The position numbers were made by a program, and so were the translations under genes. Below are positions 1-43,200 of a DNA stretch of 64,000 nt, piece after piece; within the stretch, counting starts at the first letter, position 1; every line of letters starts with the position of its first letter. This DNA is from Strigops habroptila (lineage: Eukaryota > Chordata > Aves > Psittaciformes > Psittacidae). Where the stretch lies: positions 47,150,576 to 47,214,575 of the forward strand of contig NC_044282.2 in the NCBI RefSeq assembly GCF_004027225.2, read 5' to 3'. A model generated the notes under the pieces. It saw only the letters and a program-made list of their open reading frames with translations. It was not told where the DNA came from and made no database searches.

Positions 1-3000
1 GCACTGTAATTTCCTTTACTATAACTGATTTCTTTTTCCTTCCTGAAATGCATTTACATTTTGTGACCGAAGTCTAGGAGAGTAAGTGTTACTATATTTT
101 CATGAAAATAGTTGGCATGATTTCCATTCAGATTTCAAGAAACTGGATTTTTCCTCTGAGCTTTTTTCTGTTGGTATGAAAAGACTGGTTCTTTTTTTCT
201 CCTCTGCTTGTTGTATTACCAGAAATACCCTAAAACACTTATCAGATTGTTCTTGAGAAAGAAAATTGCTGTAAAACTAATTTTACAGCAGGTGATTTCC
301 TTTGCGCTCTCTTTTGGGAATTAAATCCAGTTGCTTGATTTGATGTTCTTGCAAGATTTTAAAGATACACGTATTTATAATTAAAATGGACTTCATGTGT
401 GAAATAATAGAACTTTGGGAAGTATTGTTTCTGTTGTGGTTTTTTTTTTTTTTTTAAAGAGACAAACACTCATAGGGAACCTTTTTTGTTGTTGCCTATA
501 TGCAAAGTTTCCTTCTGCACAGAACTTCCTAAATCCTGGTTCGTACTGAAATGTCTTTTTGAAACGTCATTGTGTGTATGCCTCTGTAATTTTTCAATTT
601 TAAACTTTTATTTTTCAAACTGTAGAGCTTCTACTAGTTTTGGGGTCAACCTTAGAGTCTTATTGCCTTTATTTCTCATTTTCTCATGTCCTGTCTGAAG
701 ATACCCTTATTGTAGTGTTTAGAATTGCTTCTGCTTTTTCTACGTGTTTGCTATAACCTGTAATCTATTTAGGTCACTGAAAAATAGGATAAATTTCGTG
801 TTCCTTGACAAAAATTATGGTAGCTGTGCTATAGGAGAGCTTTCTGCAGGGGGTTCTGGCAGATATACCTGTTGGAGGCTCTGTGGTGCTGTAATAGATA
901 ACGGCTGCATCTCTGAAATATCCTCTTGGCAGTGGTCCTGCAAATGCAAGAGAAGCTCAGGCTCTTGGAGAGCTGTAAGGGCCTTTTGGCAGCTTTACAC
1001 ACAGGAGTGATCCAGGCAGTCTTAAAATCCTGCTCCATGGGAGCTGCAGAATGGCTAGCCAGAATTTGACGTGTGTAAGCTAAAGCACCTTGTATGGAAA
1101 GTTGTGTTCAAATAACGGGGCTGATAAATAGGGCTTTAGAATCTCTTTTATCAGTAGTCACAGACCATCTTTACAGAATACTGTTTTCACATTTCTTTCA
1201 TTTTTGGCTATGCTATTCAGCTTGATTTAGAAGTCAGTCTTTAGAAGACTTTGGAATAAATCATTTCAAACCTCTTTATGGCCAGTGCAGTGATTCACTA
1301 TAAACATGCTGCAATTAAATGACTCACTTTTTTGTTCTTTTTTTTTTTTTTTGGTATGTCCATCTGCATTTCAGAGCTGATAAAGTGAACAAAGTTCAGT
1401 TTCTTAGCCTTGTGTACTTCAGCCTGTTCTGGTCTTGTTATGTTCAGGAGATATTTAAAATGACAATACTCTGCACTAGGTATGTCCAGTATCCTGCAGT
1501 GATCTGTTTCTTCCCATAGGTAATGTACATTATTCCTGCTCACTCCGATGAGGCCATTGGGCCTGGCCCTGTTATCTGGGATTTGTACTCCTGTTTTGTG
1601 CAATATGCAAACCAGAAATAAGGAAAGATCCTTTGGGGAGCCTGCATATGGAAAAGGCATGCTGAAATTGCTGGGAAGGATGTTGATTGTGATGGTGATT
1701 TGTGGTATGCCATCCCGTCTGTTAGGAGCTAGATCAAAGTCACGAACTTGCTTGTCAGAGTTGTGGAAAACCATCATGTGGCAATCACATTGGACACTTA
1801 TAGAATCCTAGAATCAACTAGGTTGGAAAAGACCTTTAAGATCATCAAGTCCAACCATTACCCCAGGACTGCCAAGACCATCACTAAACAATGTCACTAA
1901 GGGCCTCATCTACACAGTGTTTGAACACTTCCAGGGACAGTGATTCCACCACTGCCCTCGGCAGCCTGTTCCAATGCCTGACCACCCTCTCAGTGAAGAA
2001 ATTTTTCCTAATATCCAACCTGAACCTCCACTGGTACAGCTTGAGGCCATTACCTCTTGTCCTATCGGTTGTTACTTGGGCAAAGATTGATTTGGACATT
2101 GCCTGAACCAAGGATTTAAAATCGAAAATCTTCTTGTCTTAAAGTTCTTTTCATGAAATAGTATTAAATTTTTTAAAGATACTGTTCATATTAATGAATG
2201 TGTGGAAATACACGTCAGATACAGACACTTCCTCTCTGGTTGAAGTAAGGCAGGAAACTTGTAGTATTGGCTTGCCAGTTTGGCCAAATGCAGCAGCTGA
2301 GTGTAAACAACAGCTGAAGGGAGGTAGCTAAAATGCAGCAGAAAATAATGCACAAAAAGTAGCAGCACAATCTTAAGTAGTGGGAATGGTGCTGTGGGTA
2401 GGTGTTGGAGGTCATCTGAAATCTTTACGTAATTGAGGATGTGGAGAACTGAAATTAATTTCCTGTAAGGCCTGTGATCTTCTTGGGAATAGGGTTCCTT
2501 TTCTGACTAATGGGAGGCAGAGATCAAGGCATCGGTAGAACACGATAGGCAGTGTCAGATCAGATTTTCTTCAGAAGTCAGTAAATGTATGCGTGCAGTG
2601 GTTCTTAATGAGTGACAGGAATTCTTTTTAAATGTCATTCTGTTTTTATGTTGGGCAGCCAGAGTGCAAAAATAATTCTGTGTAAACAGACTGGAGAGGA
2701 ATGATAAACAGGCCACTTTAAGTGGTAGTTTTGCAGTGCCTTTAAAAGCCTTAGATGTATGTTGTAGCTACCTGATACACCACCTTAGGTCACTAGCTAG
2801 AGACACGGAAGTGGGCACAGGTTGCTCCTGCTGAAAAGGAGCACCAAGGAGTGCTGCAGCCAGCTTTGAGCTCAACTCGTGGTTCTCAGGACCACCAAGC
2901 TCTTGCACTATATTGAGGATGAGCCTGAAATCCTGCAGCTTGGAGGTGACGAGTCCTAAGTGCCCTGAACAGGGGAGCAGGTGGTAGCTCTGTCCCTGCC

Positions 3001-4355
3001 ATCGTATCTCAGACCCGTCATGTTTCTGCTACTGTTGAGGAGGATCTTGACCAGCTTTGGCTGTATTAGTAGCTTTGGTAGCAGAATGTGCTGCTGGAGC
3101 TTGTAAAGGAGCATCATTCCAACTGAGCTGGCAGTCTCTGGGGAGAAGCACAGTACAAGTGTATTCTTGGTTTTAGTTGTCTTTTTCCCCTGCTTGTATC
3201 CGAAGTGTCTTAGACCTAGGCTGATAAAGTGCATGAAGCTAACTGCAATTAGAGAGAAACTGTCTTCTCAATTTACAGTTTTTAGATCACTGTATACTTT
3301 ATCATGTGTATACTCTGAAAACCCCAATTATGTATCTTGTGAATGTACTCCTAGTATATCCAAGACACACTATCTCATCTTTTAGCAAAAAAAATTTTTT
3401 ATCAAATTAGTAAGTTAAGAGCTATTTCTTAATAGCTCTTAAGTTTTTGCTTAGAATAGCTCATAGTCATTTAAGCGAGCTGCTTTCTTTGTGGGTTTTT
3501 TTTTTTCTCGCTATACTTCCATTATCTGCCATATATAACAGAGGTGTATTGCATCCATAGAGCAAAGATGGCAGAAAAGAAAACAATAAGTATTGTAAGT
3601 ACTAGTCCTTGTTACTGAATGCATTGAAAAGTCCATTCCATCATGTTGCTACTGGTAATATGCCATGGCACATCAGATTCCTCATTATCAGGTTCTTGGT
3701 TTTTAAGAAGTTGGACTCTTGCGACAGTGAGTCCTGTCTTTGGGCAGTTCTGGGAGCAGTGAGAAAGATTTAGTTAATCCTTGTCACTTCCTGTCCCAGA
3801 ATGCTACTTTGTTCAAAATATTTTGGTTTAAATTATTCTTCTTATGGCAATAACTTCAATTTTCTGTATGGCTCATGAACTATGTTTCCAGGAGGTCTCT
3901 TCTCTTTTCAGACAGTAACTTGACTCAGTTTGCACAAGGAAAACCACTTCTTCAAATTTATGTATGTAATTGTTTTTTACAATGGAAGGGTGCACTAGGA
4001 ATTGCGGGTAATAATAATACTTAGTGTTTGTACAGTGCCGTGTTTGCATGAGTTGGAACACCTGCTGCTCATTTAATTTTGGGGGTAAAAAAATTATATA
4101 TTAAGGCCAATAGTAAATCTAAACTAAAGCAAGTAAGAGGCTGTGGCAGGTGCTGATAATGGCTACTTCTCAGATGTTTTTTGTGCCCTCCAAAAGTAGG
4201 AATGGATCTTGTTCTCTCTTATTGAGAGGAAAAATGTGTTTCATTTGTCCTATAGGATTAGAGCAGGAAGGAAAGGGCCTGAAACTCATTAACAGGGGGG
4301 ATGTTTTGGTTGAAAGTGTGGAATGCATTACAAATCGCTGTTCTGTATGTTTCAG
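1..4355 (+). other. ASAP2 intron (left part)
   Basis: No coding exon found: I looked for BAR-domain sequence with splice borders and saw none. Holds the CR1 at 1801-2093. A patch around 2780-3130 is richer in GC than its surroundings, with no repeat or gene I recognise. Confidence 0.7.
1801..2093 (-). mobile_element. CR1 LINE fragment
   Basis: Reads as the reverse complement of a CR1 3' end: the plus strand starts with the TAGAATC tail repeat and GGTTGGAAAAGACC. The minus strand codes a remnant of the CR1 ORF2 C-terminus ([28 protein letters not shown]). 5' truncated, as usual. Confidence 0.9.
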
Positions 4356-33991
<29,636 letters not shown>

Positions 33992-36645
33992 ATTGCTACT
34001 GATAAGTGGAGACATTTCTCATTTCCAGCAGTCACAGAAACAAGTTTTGCTCTATTTCATTTCATCTACCTATCTGCAGACACCTTGCCAGAGCACTGCC
34101 CAAGTCCTAGGTACTGTAGCTTACTTTTTTATTGCCATCGGTCTGATTTTGGGACTTTTAGAACTTTTTTCTATGTGAAAACCTCTCATGAGCAGTTTAC
34201 ACTTCAAGAAAAACAACTCTTCCTGTATTTTTCAAGGTGAACTGAAAAGCTTTAACAATCAATATCCATATAAGTAAGTGTGTGAGCATCACAACATAAT
34301 GAATGTTCTTTTCAATCAATTCACTGTAATTTTATTCTCTGTTTTCTAACATGACAACACCATGGTTCAGTGTTGCTTTCCCAGTCAAAGAAATGGTGCA
34401 TCTAACAGGGCAGTGAATTTATCCAATTCTTAGTACCATTTGAAGTGTTGGAACCAAAACATGCAAGCTGCTGCGTAGTTCTAAATTGGACTCACCCAGC
34501 ATCTTGTCATACTGGCTGTCATCCAGGATATCAACAGTTACTGAAGAAACTATTTCAATCGGGTGTCTTTGGCCAGGTAAAAGTGAAAAAGTATTTCAGT
34601 TTACCACAGGAGAAACTTCTTTCTTTCAGAATGGATGTAGATATTTGCTTAAAGTTATCTGAACTCTATGTTAGTCGTTGAACTTCCTAGTTCTAATTTT
34701 GTGAGCTTGAGACTGTTTCATTTTTCTATGCTGCACGTGAGTAGAACCTGTTTTCTGAATGTTCTTTATGTACGTTACATCCATTTTGGTCATTTAATGT
34801 GACTACTGCTGGTCAACTAAACTATGGCAATATTAATGAGTTACTACATTAACTCAAGGATAGGAAAACTGCACTTCCTGAAATGTACTTTACCTTGATG
34901 ATGGATTGCAGAGCTTTTCTTACGCTTGTCTCATTATAGTGTTGAGACTTTGTTTTTAAATTCTTGAATTTTCTTAACTCATCCAGCAATGTGTTCACAG
35001 AGGGAACATATTTGGTGGAACACTTAGGTAATTACCCTTGGTCAAGAAGGTATCGGACACCTCACAAGTACACTACGTTATCTTCGGTTTTATATGATTT
35101 GTGTGCCACTACCTTGCAAACAATGCTAGTTTGCTAACTCACTCTGTATTTATATAATATACCCACCTATATGGTAGCTACACTGTTGTTAAGTTTGTTT
35201 TACTAATTTGTGAACCAAGGCTAGGCCATGGAGAGTTCCCAGTCAGCTGATGGAATACACAACACCAGCGCACATCTAACATCATTTTGATGTTTCTATC
35301 TTGGAAATTGTGCTGGGTTTTGCTTACACTACAGGAGACAACTGGTGGCAGAGGACAAGAACAATCAGCGTCTAGGTCCATCGTGTTCTGTGAATATTGT
35401 ATCTCTAGATTTATCAAGAGAACTTTGAATTTCTGGCAAACGGTATTGAAATTGGCCATTTCATATTGAACAGAGTGGAAAATGGGCCACCACCATCCAT
35501 GCTTGTTTGGAGAACAATCCCGTTGCGCTTGTGCTGGAAGAGCAACACTGATCTTACCTTGTATTGCCTTTCCTGAAGGGTGCAGTTGGGCAAGAGCCTC
35601 TCGCATGTGTGGGTACAGCCACATATATGCATAACTTCCCTTTCCAAGAGCTGTTGCTGCAGTGTAAATGGGGAACAAACTGGAATGTTTCAGGATATTT
35701 TTGTTGCAAGTTGAAGCAAATTAGTCTGTATTTTCGAAGTTTCCAGTAAAATGATAGAGGAATAGTTTAGCACTACAGTTTTACCCACTTCCTGCTACAT
35801 TCAGTTTGCAACACTATTTTGTATGTTTCTATCCCTGATAGAGTCTAGAGAGTAAATGGGCATATTATTTTGCACAGATCTCCTAATGTACAGTATTTTT
35901 AACACAGAATCTTATAGTGTATGTAACAACTTGTCAAGTTAAACTATGATGCAAATTTTCCTGGAGTTCCTAAGAAGAGGAATATTCCTAGAAGAGGAAT
36001 ACACTTCAAAACGTCACCACCTTGTTCACTGGTCACTTAGAAACTAGGAAACTTCTAGACTACAACTTAATAGCACTAATAGTGCGGACAGATCAAACCT
36101 GGAGGACCAACAAAGAGCAGCTAAGCAAAATTTATCCCTAGATTTTCCATGTTTCTCAAAGTTTGCTCCTCTGGCAGAGGAAAAAGAAATTCTAAAGCCT
36201 GTAGATATCTATTTATAATATAAAATTAAGAATTCTAAGTCCAAAATTTTGGCATATTTCATACAACTTTTCAAATCTGATTAAAATAATGATTGAAAAA
36301 ATCTGTTAATAGACAGACTATTAGGTTGCTGTGTTAACTGTTTAAAAAGGAGCAAGTGACACTTAAAATGCAGCTTAGAGTGCTATGAGATGTATAATAT
36401 TCAATTCAGTTGTTTTTATTTCATTTAGTTGCAGAGCAACTGTATATATTGTATAACCTAAAATCAACTCTTATTTTCAATGTCCTGGATGCAGTGATTT
36501 ATAATTAGAGCATGATTATTAAATTTTACTCTTGTTAACCAGTCAAATGTCTGGAAAAATAAAACTACTTTTAAAAGCACTTTGGCTACTTCCCTTCTGT
36601 TCCTCTGCTTTGCTTAGGAAATAAATATTGTTCTTCTCAATATGT
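33992..36645 (+). other. ASAP2: ASAP2 3' UTR
   Basis: Inferred from the stop at 33991 to the first good poly(A) signals: AATAAA at 36558-36563 and 36620-36625, plus an ATTAAA near 36519. About 2.6 kb with no CR1 insertion, unlike the introns on either side, consistent with an exonic region under constraint. The cleavage position is an estimate. Confidence 0.65.
36558..36625 (+). terminator. Poly(A) signals for ASAP2
   Basis: Two AATAAA hexamers 62 bp apart (36558 and 36620). They lie just before the convergent end of ITGB1BP1. Use is inferred from position only. Confidence 0.55.
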
Positions 36646-36830
36646 CAAATTGGAAATACAAACATCTTGTGGATTTCAGCTGAATGTAGGAACTGTGCAG
36701 GGAGCAGACCTAAGGTGAAATTAGAGGTTTGAAGCACCAAGTGACCACTTGTTATCACTTTGCTCTTGTTTTGTTCTACTATCTGGGTTAAGCAGAACTG
36801 AAGTCTACATTAACAAAACGTTCTTCAGAC
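36646..36830. other. Intergenic gap between convergent ASAP2 and ITGB1BP1
   Basis: About 0.2 kb between the predicted cleavage sites of the two tail-to-tail genes. No gene or recognised repeat seen. Confidence 0.5.
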
Positions 36831-37141
36831 AAAGAGATAGAAGTGTCAGTTTTATTTTACATTTCTACAATATTGACATTAATATACAAAACATTATTGG
36901 GGGGGGAATCATGTTAAATACAAAATCCTGTCTTGTTCTGGCAACTGAAGATGGAATGATTTCTTCAAGTCATGTCTGGGGAATGAGAGTACCGTGTGCA
37001 AGGTTGCATGGCTCTTGTTTGCACAGCGAGTCTTTTCTGGGACTGTGTGTAGCTGCAGCCAGTCTGTGGTGTCACGAAGGAGCCCCATTTCCTCCCCACA
37101 CAAAGGCCTCTTGTGCTACACCGTCATGTACTGAAGGTACA
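36830..37141 (-). other. ITGB1BP1: ITGB1BP1 3' UTR
   Basis: From the stop at 37144-37142 to the inferred cleavage site. About 0.3 kb, with no repeat seen. A longer form running into ASAP2 3' UTR cannot be excluded. Confidence 0.55.
36851..36856 (-). terminator. Poly(A) signal for ITGB1BP1
   Basis: Minus-strand AATAAA, about 290 bp after the ITGB1BP1 stop codon and the first such hexamer downstream of it. Predicted cleavage near 36830. Confidence 0.55.
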
Positions 37142-37213
37142 TCAGGACTTCTCCGACATTAGAACTGAATCAAAGGCTGTAGATAACACTTTGCAAATAG
37201 CTTGCGCTTGTTC
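37142..37213 (-). CDS. ITGB1BP1: ITGB1BP1 last coding exon
   Basis: Acceptor ttttttttag on the minus strand. Encodes [20 protein letters not shown] then EKS and TGA, the C-terminal helix of the PTB domain. Confidence 0.96.
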   Translation of the reverse strand, partial: EQAQAICKVLSTAFDSVLMSEKS

Positions 37214-40200
37214 CTAAAAAAAAACCAAACCCAAAAGACCCCACCCAAACATACCCATTAGCACTTTCTGAAGAACTTCTCAATATCGCAAAACTCATTT
37301 ACAACAGAATGTGGCCTTTATCATTCTCTTGGCAGAGACATGCAAAATGGAGTAGCACAAGTGAGATTTAATTTGATTTCTGTGGTCTGCAATGACATGT
37401 GGGAAGCTGTTTTAAATGAGCTCTTTTGAAACAAGTCAGAGTACTTGGCTTTCATCATAGCACGATACTAGCACTCAGAAAGTCAGTCTGTGTGTTCCCC
37501 CAGTGCTGTGAGGGTGTGTGTCATCCCATAGCATCTTGACAAGGCATTCTCCTACTCTTAAAAAGGGATCACTTCCCTTGCTTGTAAATATGAATGCATG
37601 CTCTGTTTCCAGACTTGTTACTCGATTGCTCCCTGCTCAGTCCCATCTTAAGAGGTTTTTGTCTTTGAAAATACAAACGGAGAATTGTCCTTAGCAGCTA
37701 CAATAGCTTTCTGAGGATTGCAGAGAGCTTTCTCAGGCGTGTGCATTCATTGACAATTTTAGGGACTGTAGGTATTTTCCCTCTAAGCCGATCAAATGCA
37801 GTGAGCAAAGTCTCCCCAACTCGGCCAGGACATACTGAGAAATTTTTTTCAATTGAACAATCCCACTTCTGCTAAAAAGCTTTCACCAAGGGCCTTGGGT
37901 TTCAGAAGCTCCCTTTTCAATCAGAATACTGATACCTAAATTAAATACTGTAAACATAAAGTCTTACCAAACTATTGCACTGATATACCCAGAGGCTGCA
38001 TTCTTCAGAGGCTGCATCTGTTGTCTTCAAAGCCAGTAAACTTTTTCCTGCTCCCAGACCATCATCATAGCAGACCATCCGTACAATTAAATAGAGAGCA
38101 TGCCTATGTAACACATCCTGAAACCACGTGGCAAATAAAAGTTACTCTGGATCAGTGCAAAGGCTATTTGAGTTTTCCACCTGTTTTGATTCTCTCTCTT
38201 ACAAAAGAATACTTTGGATTTACTCACAGGAGAGAAACATTCCTTGGTAAGCTTACAACCTTTTTAATTGAGAGTTTCATTGAGCTTTTAAAAAAATAAG
38301 TGGGGGTTTAACACAATTTTAGCTTTAATTTTTGCTTCTATTTTAGAATTGCTTTCATATGTGGACACATTCATTCCCCACCTATCCTCACTCGCCCTCT
38401 GTGAGCAGGACAAGCAGGGTGCTCTGTATGTCTGGCACAGAGGGAATGTAAAACAACCTTTTACTCTTCCAGACAAGCCCGTCCTAGTTCTGGCAAGGGT
38501 ACCAGAGACAAGGTTAGTTGCTGTGGCGTGAGCCACAGCATGGGTCCTGGCTCTTGCAGAGATCTAGTCTGGGAGACCTCTCTGACTGACACAGCTGCAG
38601 ACTTTCATCACAGCCCCAACAGTTCTGATCTTCACCATTCCAAAAAACAACGGGTTTATGTGCAAGGTCTCTGCAGACCTGACTCACACAAAGCCTTTTT
38701 TCTCAAGCCATCCTACCCAACCGGTAATACTCATTTGGTTTATTCCAGTCATACCACCTCTAGGGTCTTGAAACTTCAAGCCAGCTCTTTCTTATGTTGA
38801 TGGCATCAAACACCTTGTCCCTACCAGTAGCTGAAGGGTCTAAAGAAGCATCCGCTTTGATACAGACACTGTAAAAATGGACAGTGAGCTTGATGCCTGC
38901 CATGAAACCCTTGAAAAGAGCTCTCTATCGGTGCTTCTATGATCACCTTGCTGAAAAACACCTCCGTTCCTGATGTTCACCTGGCAATCACTCACTATTA
39001 TTCATACCAGCTATCACACCATGCTGAGGACAGCTGGAACCAGTATGGAACTTACTGGAGCAACCCTCCAGTCTCCATATTAAAGATGCCAAGTTTTCCC
39101 TCCAAATTAGGTGTAACTTTTTAGTTACTTGCTTGGAACTTACTACAGCGCTAATGTGTACGTGGATTCTCACTAAAAGAGGAAGATGATAGATAGAATT
39201 CTTTAAGGTACACAATCCCCCTGTAAATCCATTTTCTCCTCTCCTTCCAGTATTTCGCTATGAGGGGATCTGCAGCTGATTGATAGAGAAATTAGATGGT
39301 GGATGGACAAACTGTGCCCTACATGTGCATACATATATATAATATACAAATACACACAAACAGAATGCGAAAAAGGCCAGAGCCTCAGTATGACTTCTAT
39401 AAATGCTTTGCCTTTGGTTTCTAGTAGTGTTTGCATCCCCAAACAATGAGAATGTATCAGTGAATTACATATCTCTACATATTTCACTCACTAACGAAAT
39501 GATTTCTCAAGCGTTGGCTGAAATCCAGGAGCAAAAATGTTGTATCCTGCAGTTAATTCTCTTTGGCATCTGGAATAGCTGCCTATTCACCTGCAAAGGC
39601 ATCTACACATCACAGAACTCTCACCTTTCCCCCAAAGTCATAAAAGACTGAGCTCCTTGTATGAAGGCAGAGAAGACCTTTCCACCTTAGAACTCTAAGT
39701 GGACTAACACTCTAAAGAACAAATCAAATGTCAACAGTGGCACAGATGCAAAAAGCCAGAATTTGGGAAACTATGCAATGTAATAAAATGCCAGTGCAAG
39801 CTAGCTTAATCACAGGTGGCTTTATCAGCTTGGGCATGCTTGCAGAAAAATGATGGATAAAAGTTTCAAAATTACCTATGTGATCTTTATCAGAGTAAAA
39901 AGGAATTTAAATAATAGCATAACCTATGTTCTTGACGAGAATTAAGAATTTAGGAGGGCAGCAAAAACAGAACCCAAAAGAATTCAAAGTTGAGTAACAA
40001 TTACTACTTTTCCTCCCAGGCATTAGAAACAAGTGTTTTATTTTCTTAAGGGACCAAAGGAAGCATTTTGCTTCTCTTCGCAGTATTCAGCTACTGAGCA
40101 ATGCTATTCACCTTCTCATGCTCAAGGCCTTTACGAACAGGCATTGCTGGGTTGTTGATGGGTCATGACTTCATAAGGCCAAGTATTTATGGTATCTAGA

Positions 40201-43200
40201 GCTCTTGAGGGCAACCAGAAGGAAACCACATGGCTGCAATACAAAGCTACACAGAGGCAACTGGAGGGCCCTGGGGAAGAGACCGGATTTTTATTTTTAG
40301 CAAAAAAGCTACTTGAAGTGTGCTAAAGGAAAATAAACTACATGTAGGAAATGATGCAAACAAAAAATAGGCTCGATCAATAAGGTGGAATCATGAGGCT
40401 TTAATGCTGGAGTGAACTCGCACTCTTGGATTAGGAGCGCAAGGCTGGAACTTTAAAGAGGAAAACAACTCGGGTGTTTTTGGAAAAAAAAAAAACAAAC
40501 CCAAAACCCAGCCTTTGTTTTTTCCTCTCCACACAAACAGCAACAGGAGTTGTATTCCTGACAGGCTGAGGAACCCATGGTCTGGGACACCACAGTCATG
40601 CTACTTTTCCATGTGAGAGAATGGCAGGACAGTTACAGAGAAAGGAAGATGTGCCCGTAGAGCGTAAAGCCTTGCTTGCCTTTTGTCTGGTGTTCTATCT
40701 ATCTCAAAAGGAATGGATTCTTGTCATAAATCTAACCAGTCCAATCAGGAAAATCGAGAGAGCCCTGAGAACTGACATGATGCAGTGCTGCTGTGAGAGC
40801 TTGTTTGTTTGCTTAAAGCCAGGAGTGGCATTTTGGTCACACAGGTCACCTATCACAGAAATAAACCAAAGCACTTTTCAACTCTCTCCAAAAAGACAGT
40901 TTGTTGCGAATCACTTACATATTGATCAGATGTTGAAACTTTAATGCCGTATTTGGAAACTCCCATAATAAACTCCTCTTCACCTGGAACAAAAGGTAAC
41001 TTTCCATCTTGCTTTGGAGGGAAACAAACAAAAGCCTTTAGTGCAGACAGAAGAACATGAACAATGAAGATACGTAACAGAAAACGTGTTTATGTATCCT
41101 TCAGTCCACTGGATCAACACCACTAACCCTGCTCCTGTATTGCTGTGTGGGGCCTGCCTGCCACTCTTCACTCGTCCAATCTCTTAACCCTATGTGAAAT
41201 GCATTCAGCAGAGGTTTAGACTTGGCATGGGGAAGCATTTCTTTACTGAGAGAGTGGTCAAGCACTGGAACAGGCTTCCTTGAGAAGTGGTCAAGGCCCC
41301 AAGCTGGTCAGTGTTTAAAAGGCATTTGGACAATGCCCTTAACAACATACTTTAACTTCTGGTCAGCCCCGGGGTGGTCAGGCAGCTGGACCAGATGATC
41401 ACTGTGGGACCCTTCCAACCAAAACTGTTCTAAATATTCCATGATTCTGGAAAGGAGTTTATCATCTCAGGGGGAACTTTGGCCCTATGGTCAAATCTGA
41501 TGGGGTGAAAATTAATGCATGTTCTATCATGCTGTGCTGGGTGATCTATGTTCCACACTGGCAGCAGTATTGTTGTTTGGCTGTAAAAATAGTTTTAGCA
41601 TATATTCAGATACCTGAAATGTCAAGCTGCTGCAAGACAAACAGATATTCTGTAATTTTAAAGATACAAACGATGAGCTGTCTAGTGAGAACAATCAGTC
41701 ATGGCTTTGAGTACAAGAATACGTACAAGCAACCACAGTTTGGCAAGGATGACCTAAATACTATTCAGGTTCTTTGGTCACAGTTTCATAACTGGCTGTA
41801 AGCAGAAATGACAGTTTCCTCTACAGGAAAACTTCTACAGTACTGAAGACATCTGGAGGAGATAATTCTTTCCTGGATACTAGTCCTAACAGTGCTGAAG
41901 ACAGTATAGCAACTTCCAGTTGGGATACTTGTTCAGTAGTGGCTCATGGAAGGGCTTTTGCTCTGAGCCTGCGTCTTCAGAACAGCTCTCTGGGTGCATC
42001 TTCTCCAGTTAATCGCTAAAATGGAATTGAGTGTGGCAGCTTTTGAGACAAATTGACAGCTTAATGTTTTCTAAAGTAAAGCTGCTTTACTGTAGTAACT
42101 CTAAAATTTACAAAGAAAGATGTCACATCACATGATAATATGAATGAAATACACCTGAGCTTAAGATGTTCTGACACTGTTGGTATTGTCTTTTGTAGCC
42201 CACTTACCTGTGCAACATCTATGTAATTTATCAAGTCCAGTGGCCCTTCGAGACTTTTGCTCTCATTATATTTCAGTTTTTCAATGGCACCAACATATTT
42301 AACTCTGAATTCTGCACACGTATCAGAATTACTGTTGCTCTGTCCTGCAACAAAATAAACCAAAGCAATTCTGAAGAATTATAGAACAGCAATATTATTC
42401 TAATGGGTGTTAACAGGGCTAACTTAGTAAATTCCATCATTTTTGCAGACTTCCATCAAACACTTAACCATCAAACACAGTATATTAACTCCTCTAATGA
42501 ACTGTCCTGCCACATGGTACAGGCAATAGTTTCATATGGATCCATGACGCAGCACTGTCTGTACTAATTCAATTTGGAGTTAACAACCCTGAATCAGAAA
42601 ACATAGAAGCTGGTTCTGATGTTCAATATCATTTGTTTTAAATTAACTGCTCTGTCCAACAGTGATGCACTGTGCTCTGGTGTGGTACCAGCTGCTAGGG
42701 AGAAACCAGGACATCTGGTGAGCAAGAACCAATAAAATCAAATCTTATTTCCATTATTTTAGTCTAAATGTAAACTTTCAAAAGCAGGAAACACAGCTTC
42801 CAAAAAGTTATACCAGATTTATGCTGTGTAACAGACTGGTAATGCAACAAAGCTTTTCTTACTCAGACACTTTACCTCAAAAAGGGACTTAATCCTAGAT
42901 GAACCATTAACAATACTTTAAAAGCCTAGAGCTATGCACACATTAGTCACCAGGCTAACAGATTCACTCACAATTATTAAAAATGCGTATTTTAACCTTT
43001 TCCTTTTTCCCTACTCTTTCATACAAACACACATAAAATTAATCCTGCTCGATACATATCTGCTCAAACTTTGATTACATACCTGAACTTTTCGTGGAGT
43101 CTGTATCTAGACTAGCCACAGTACTAGACCTGGACAGTCCCCCGAGACTGGAATCTACAGACTAAGAAAAACATTAATATCATCAGAAAGTTACTGAGAA

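Noticed and set aside
1..4355. Possible further ASAP2 exons (BAR domain)
   Set aside because: No stretch with splice borders in phase and a matching coiled-coil translation was found; the BAR exons are probably left of the window.
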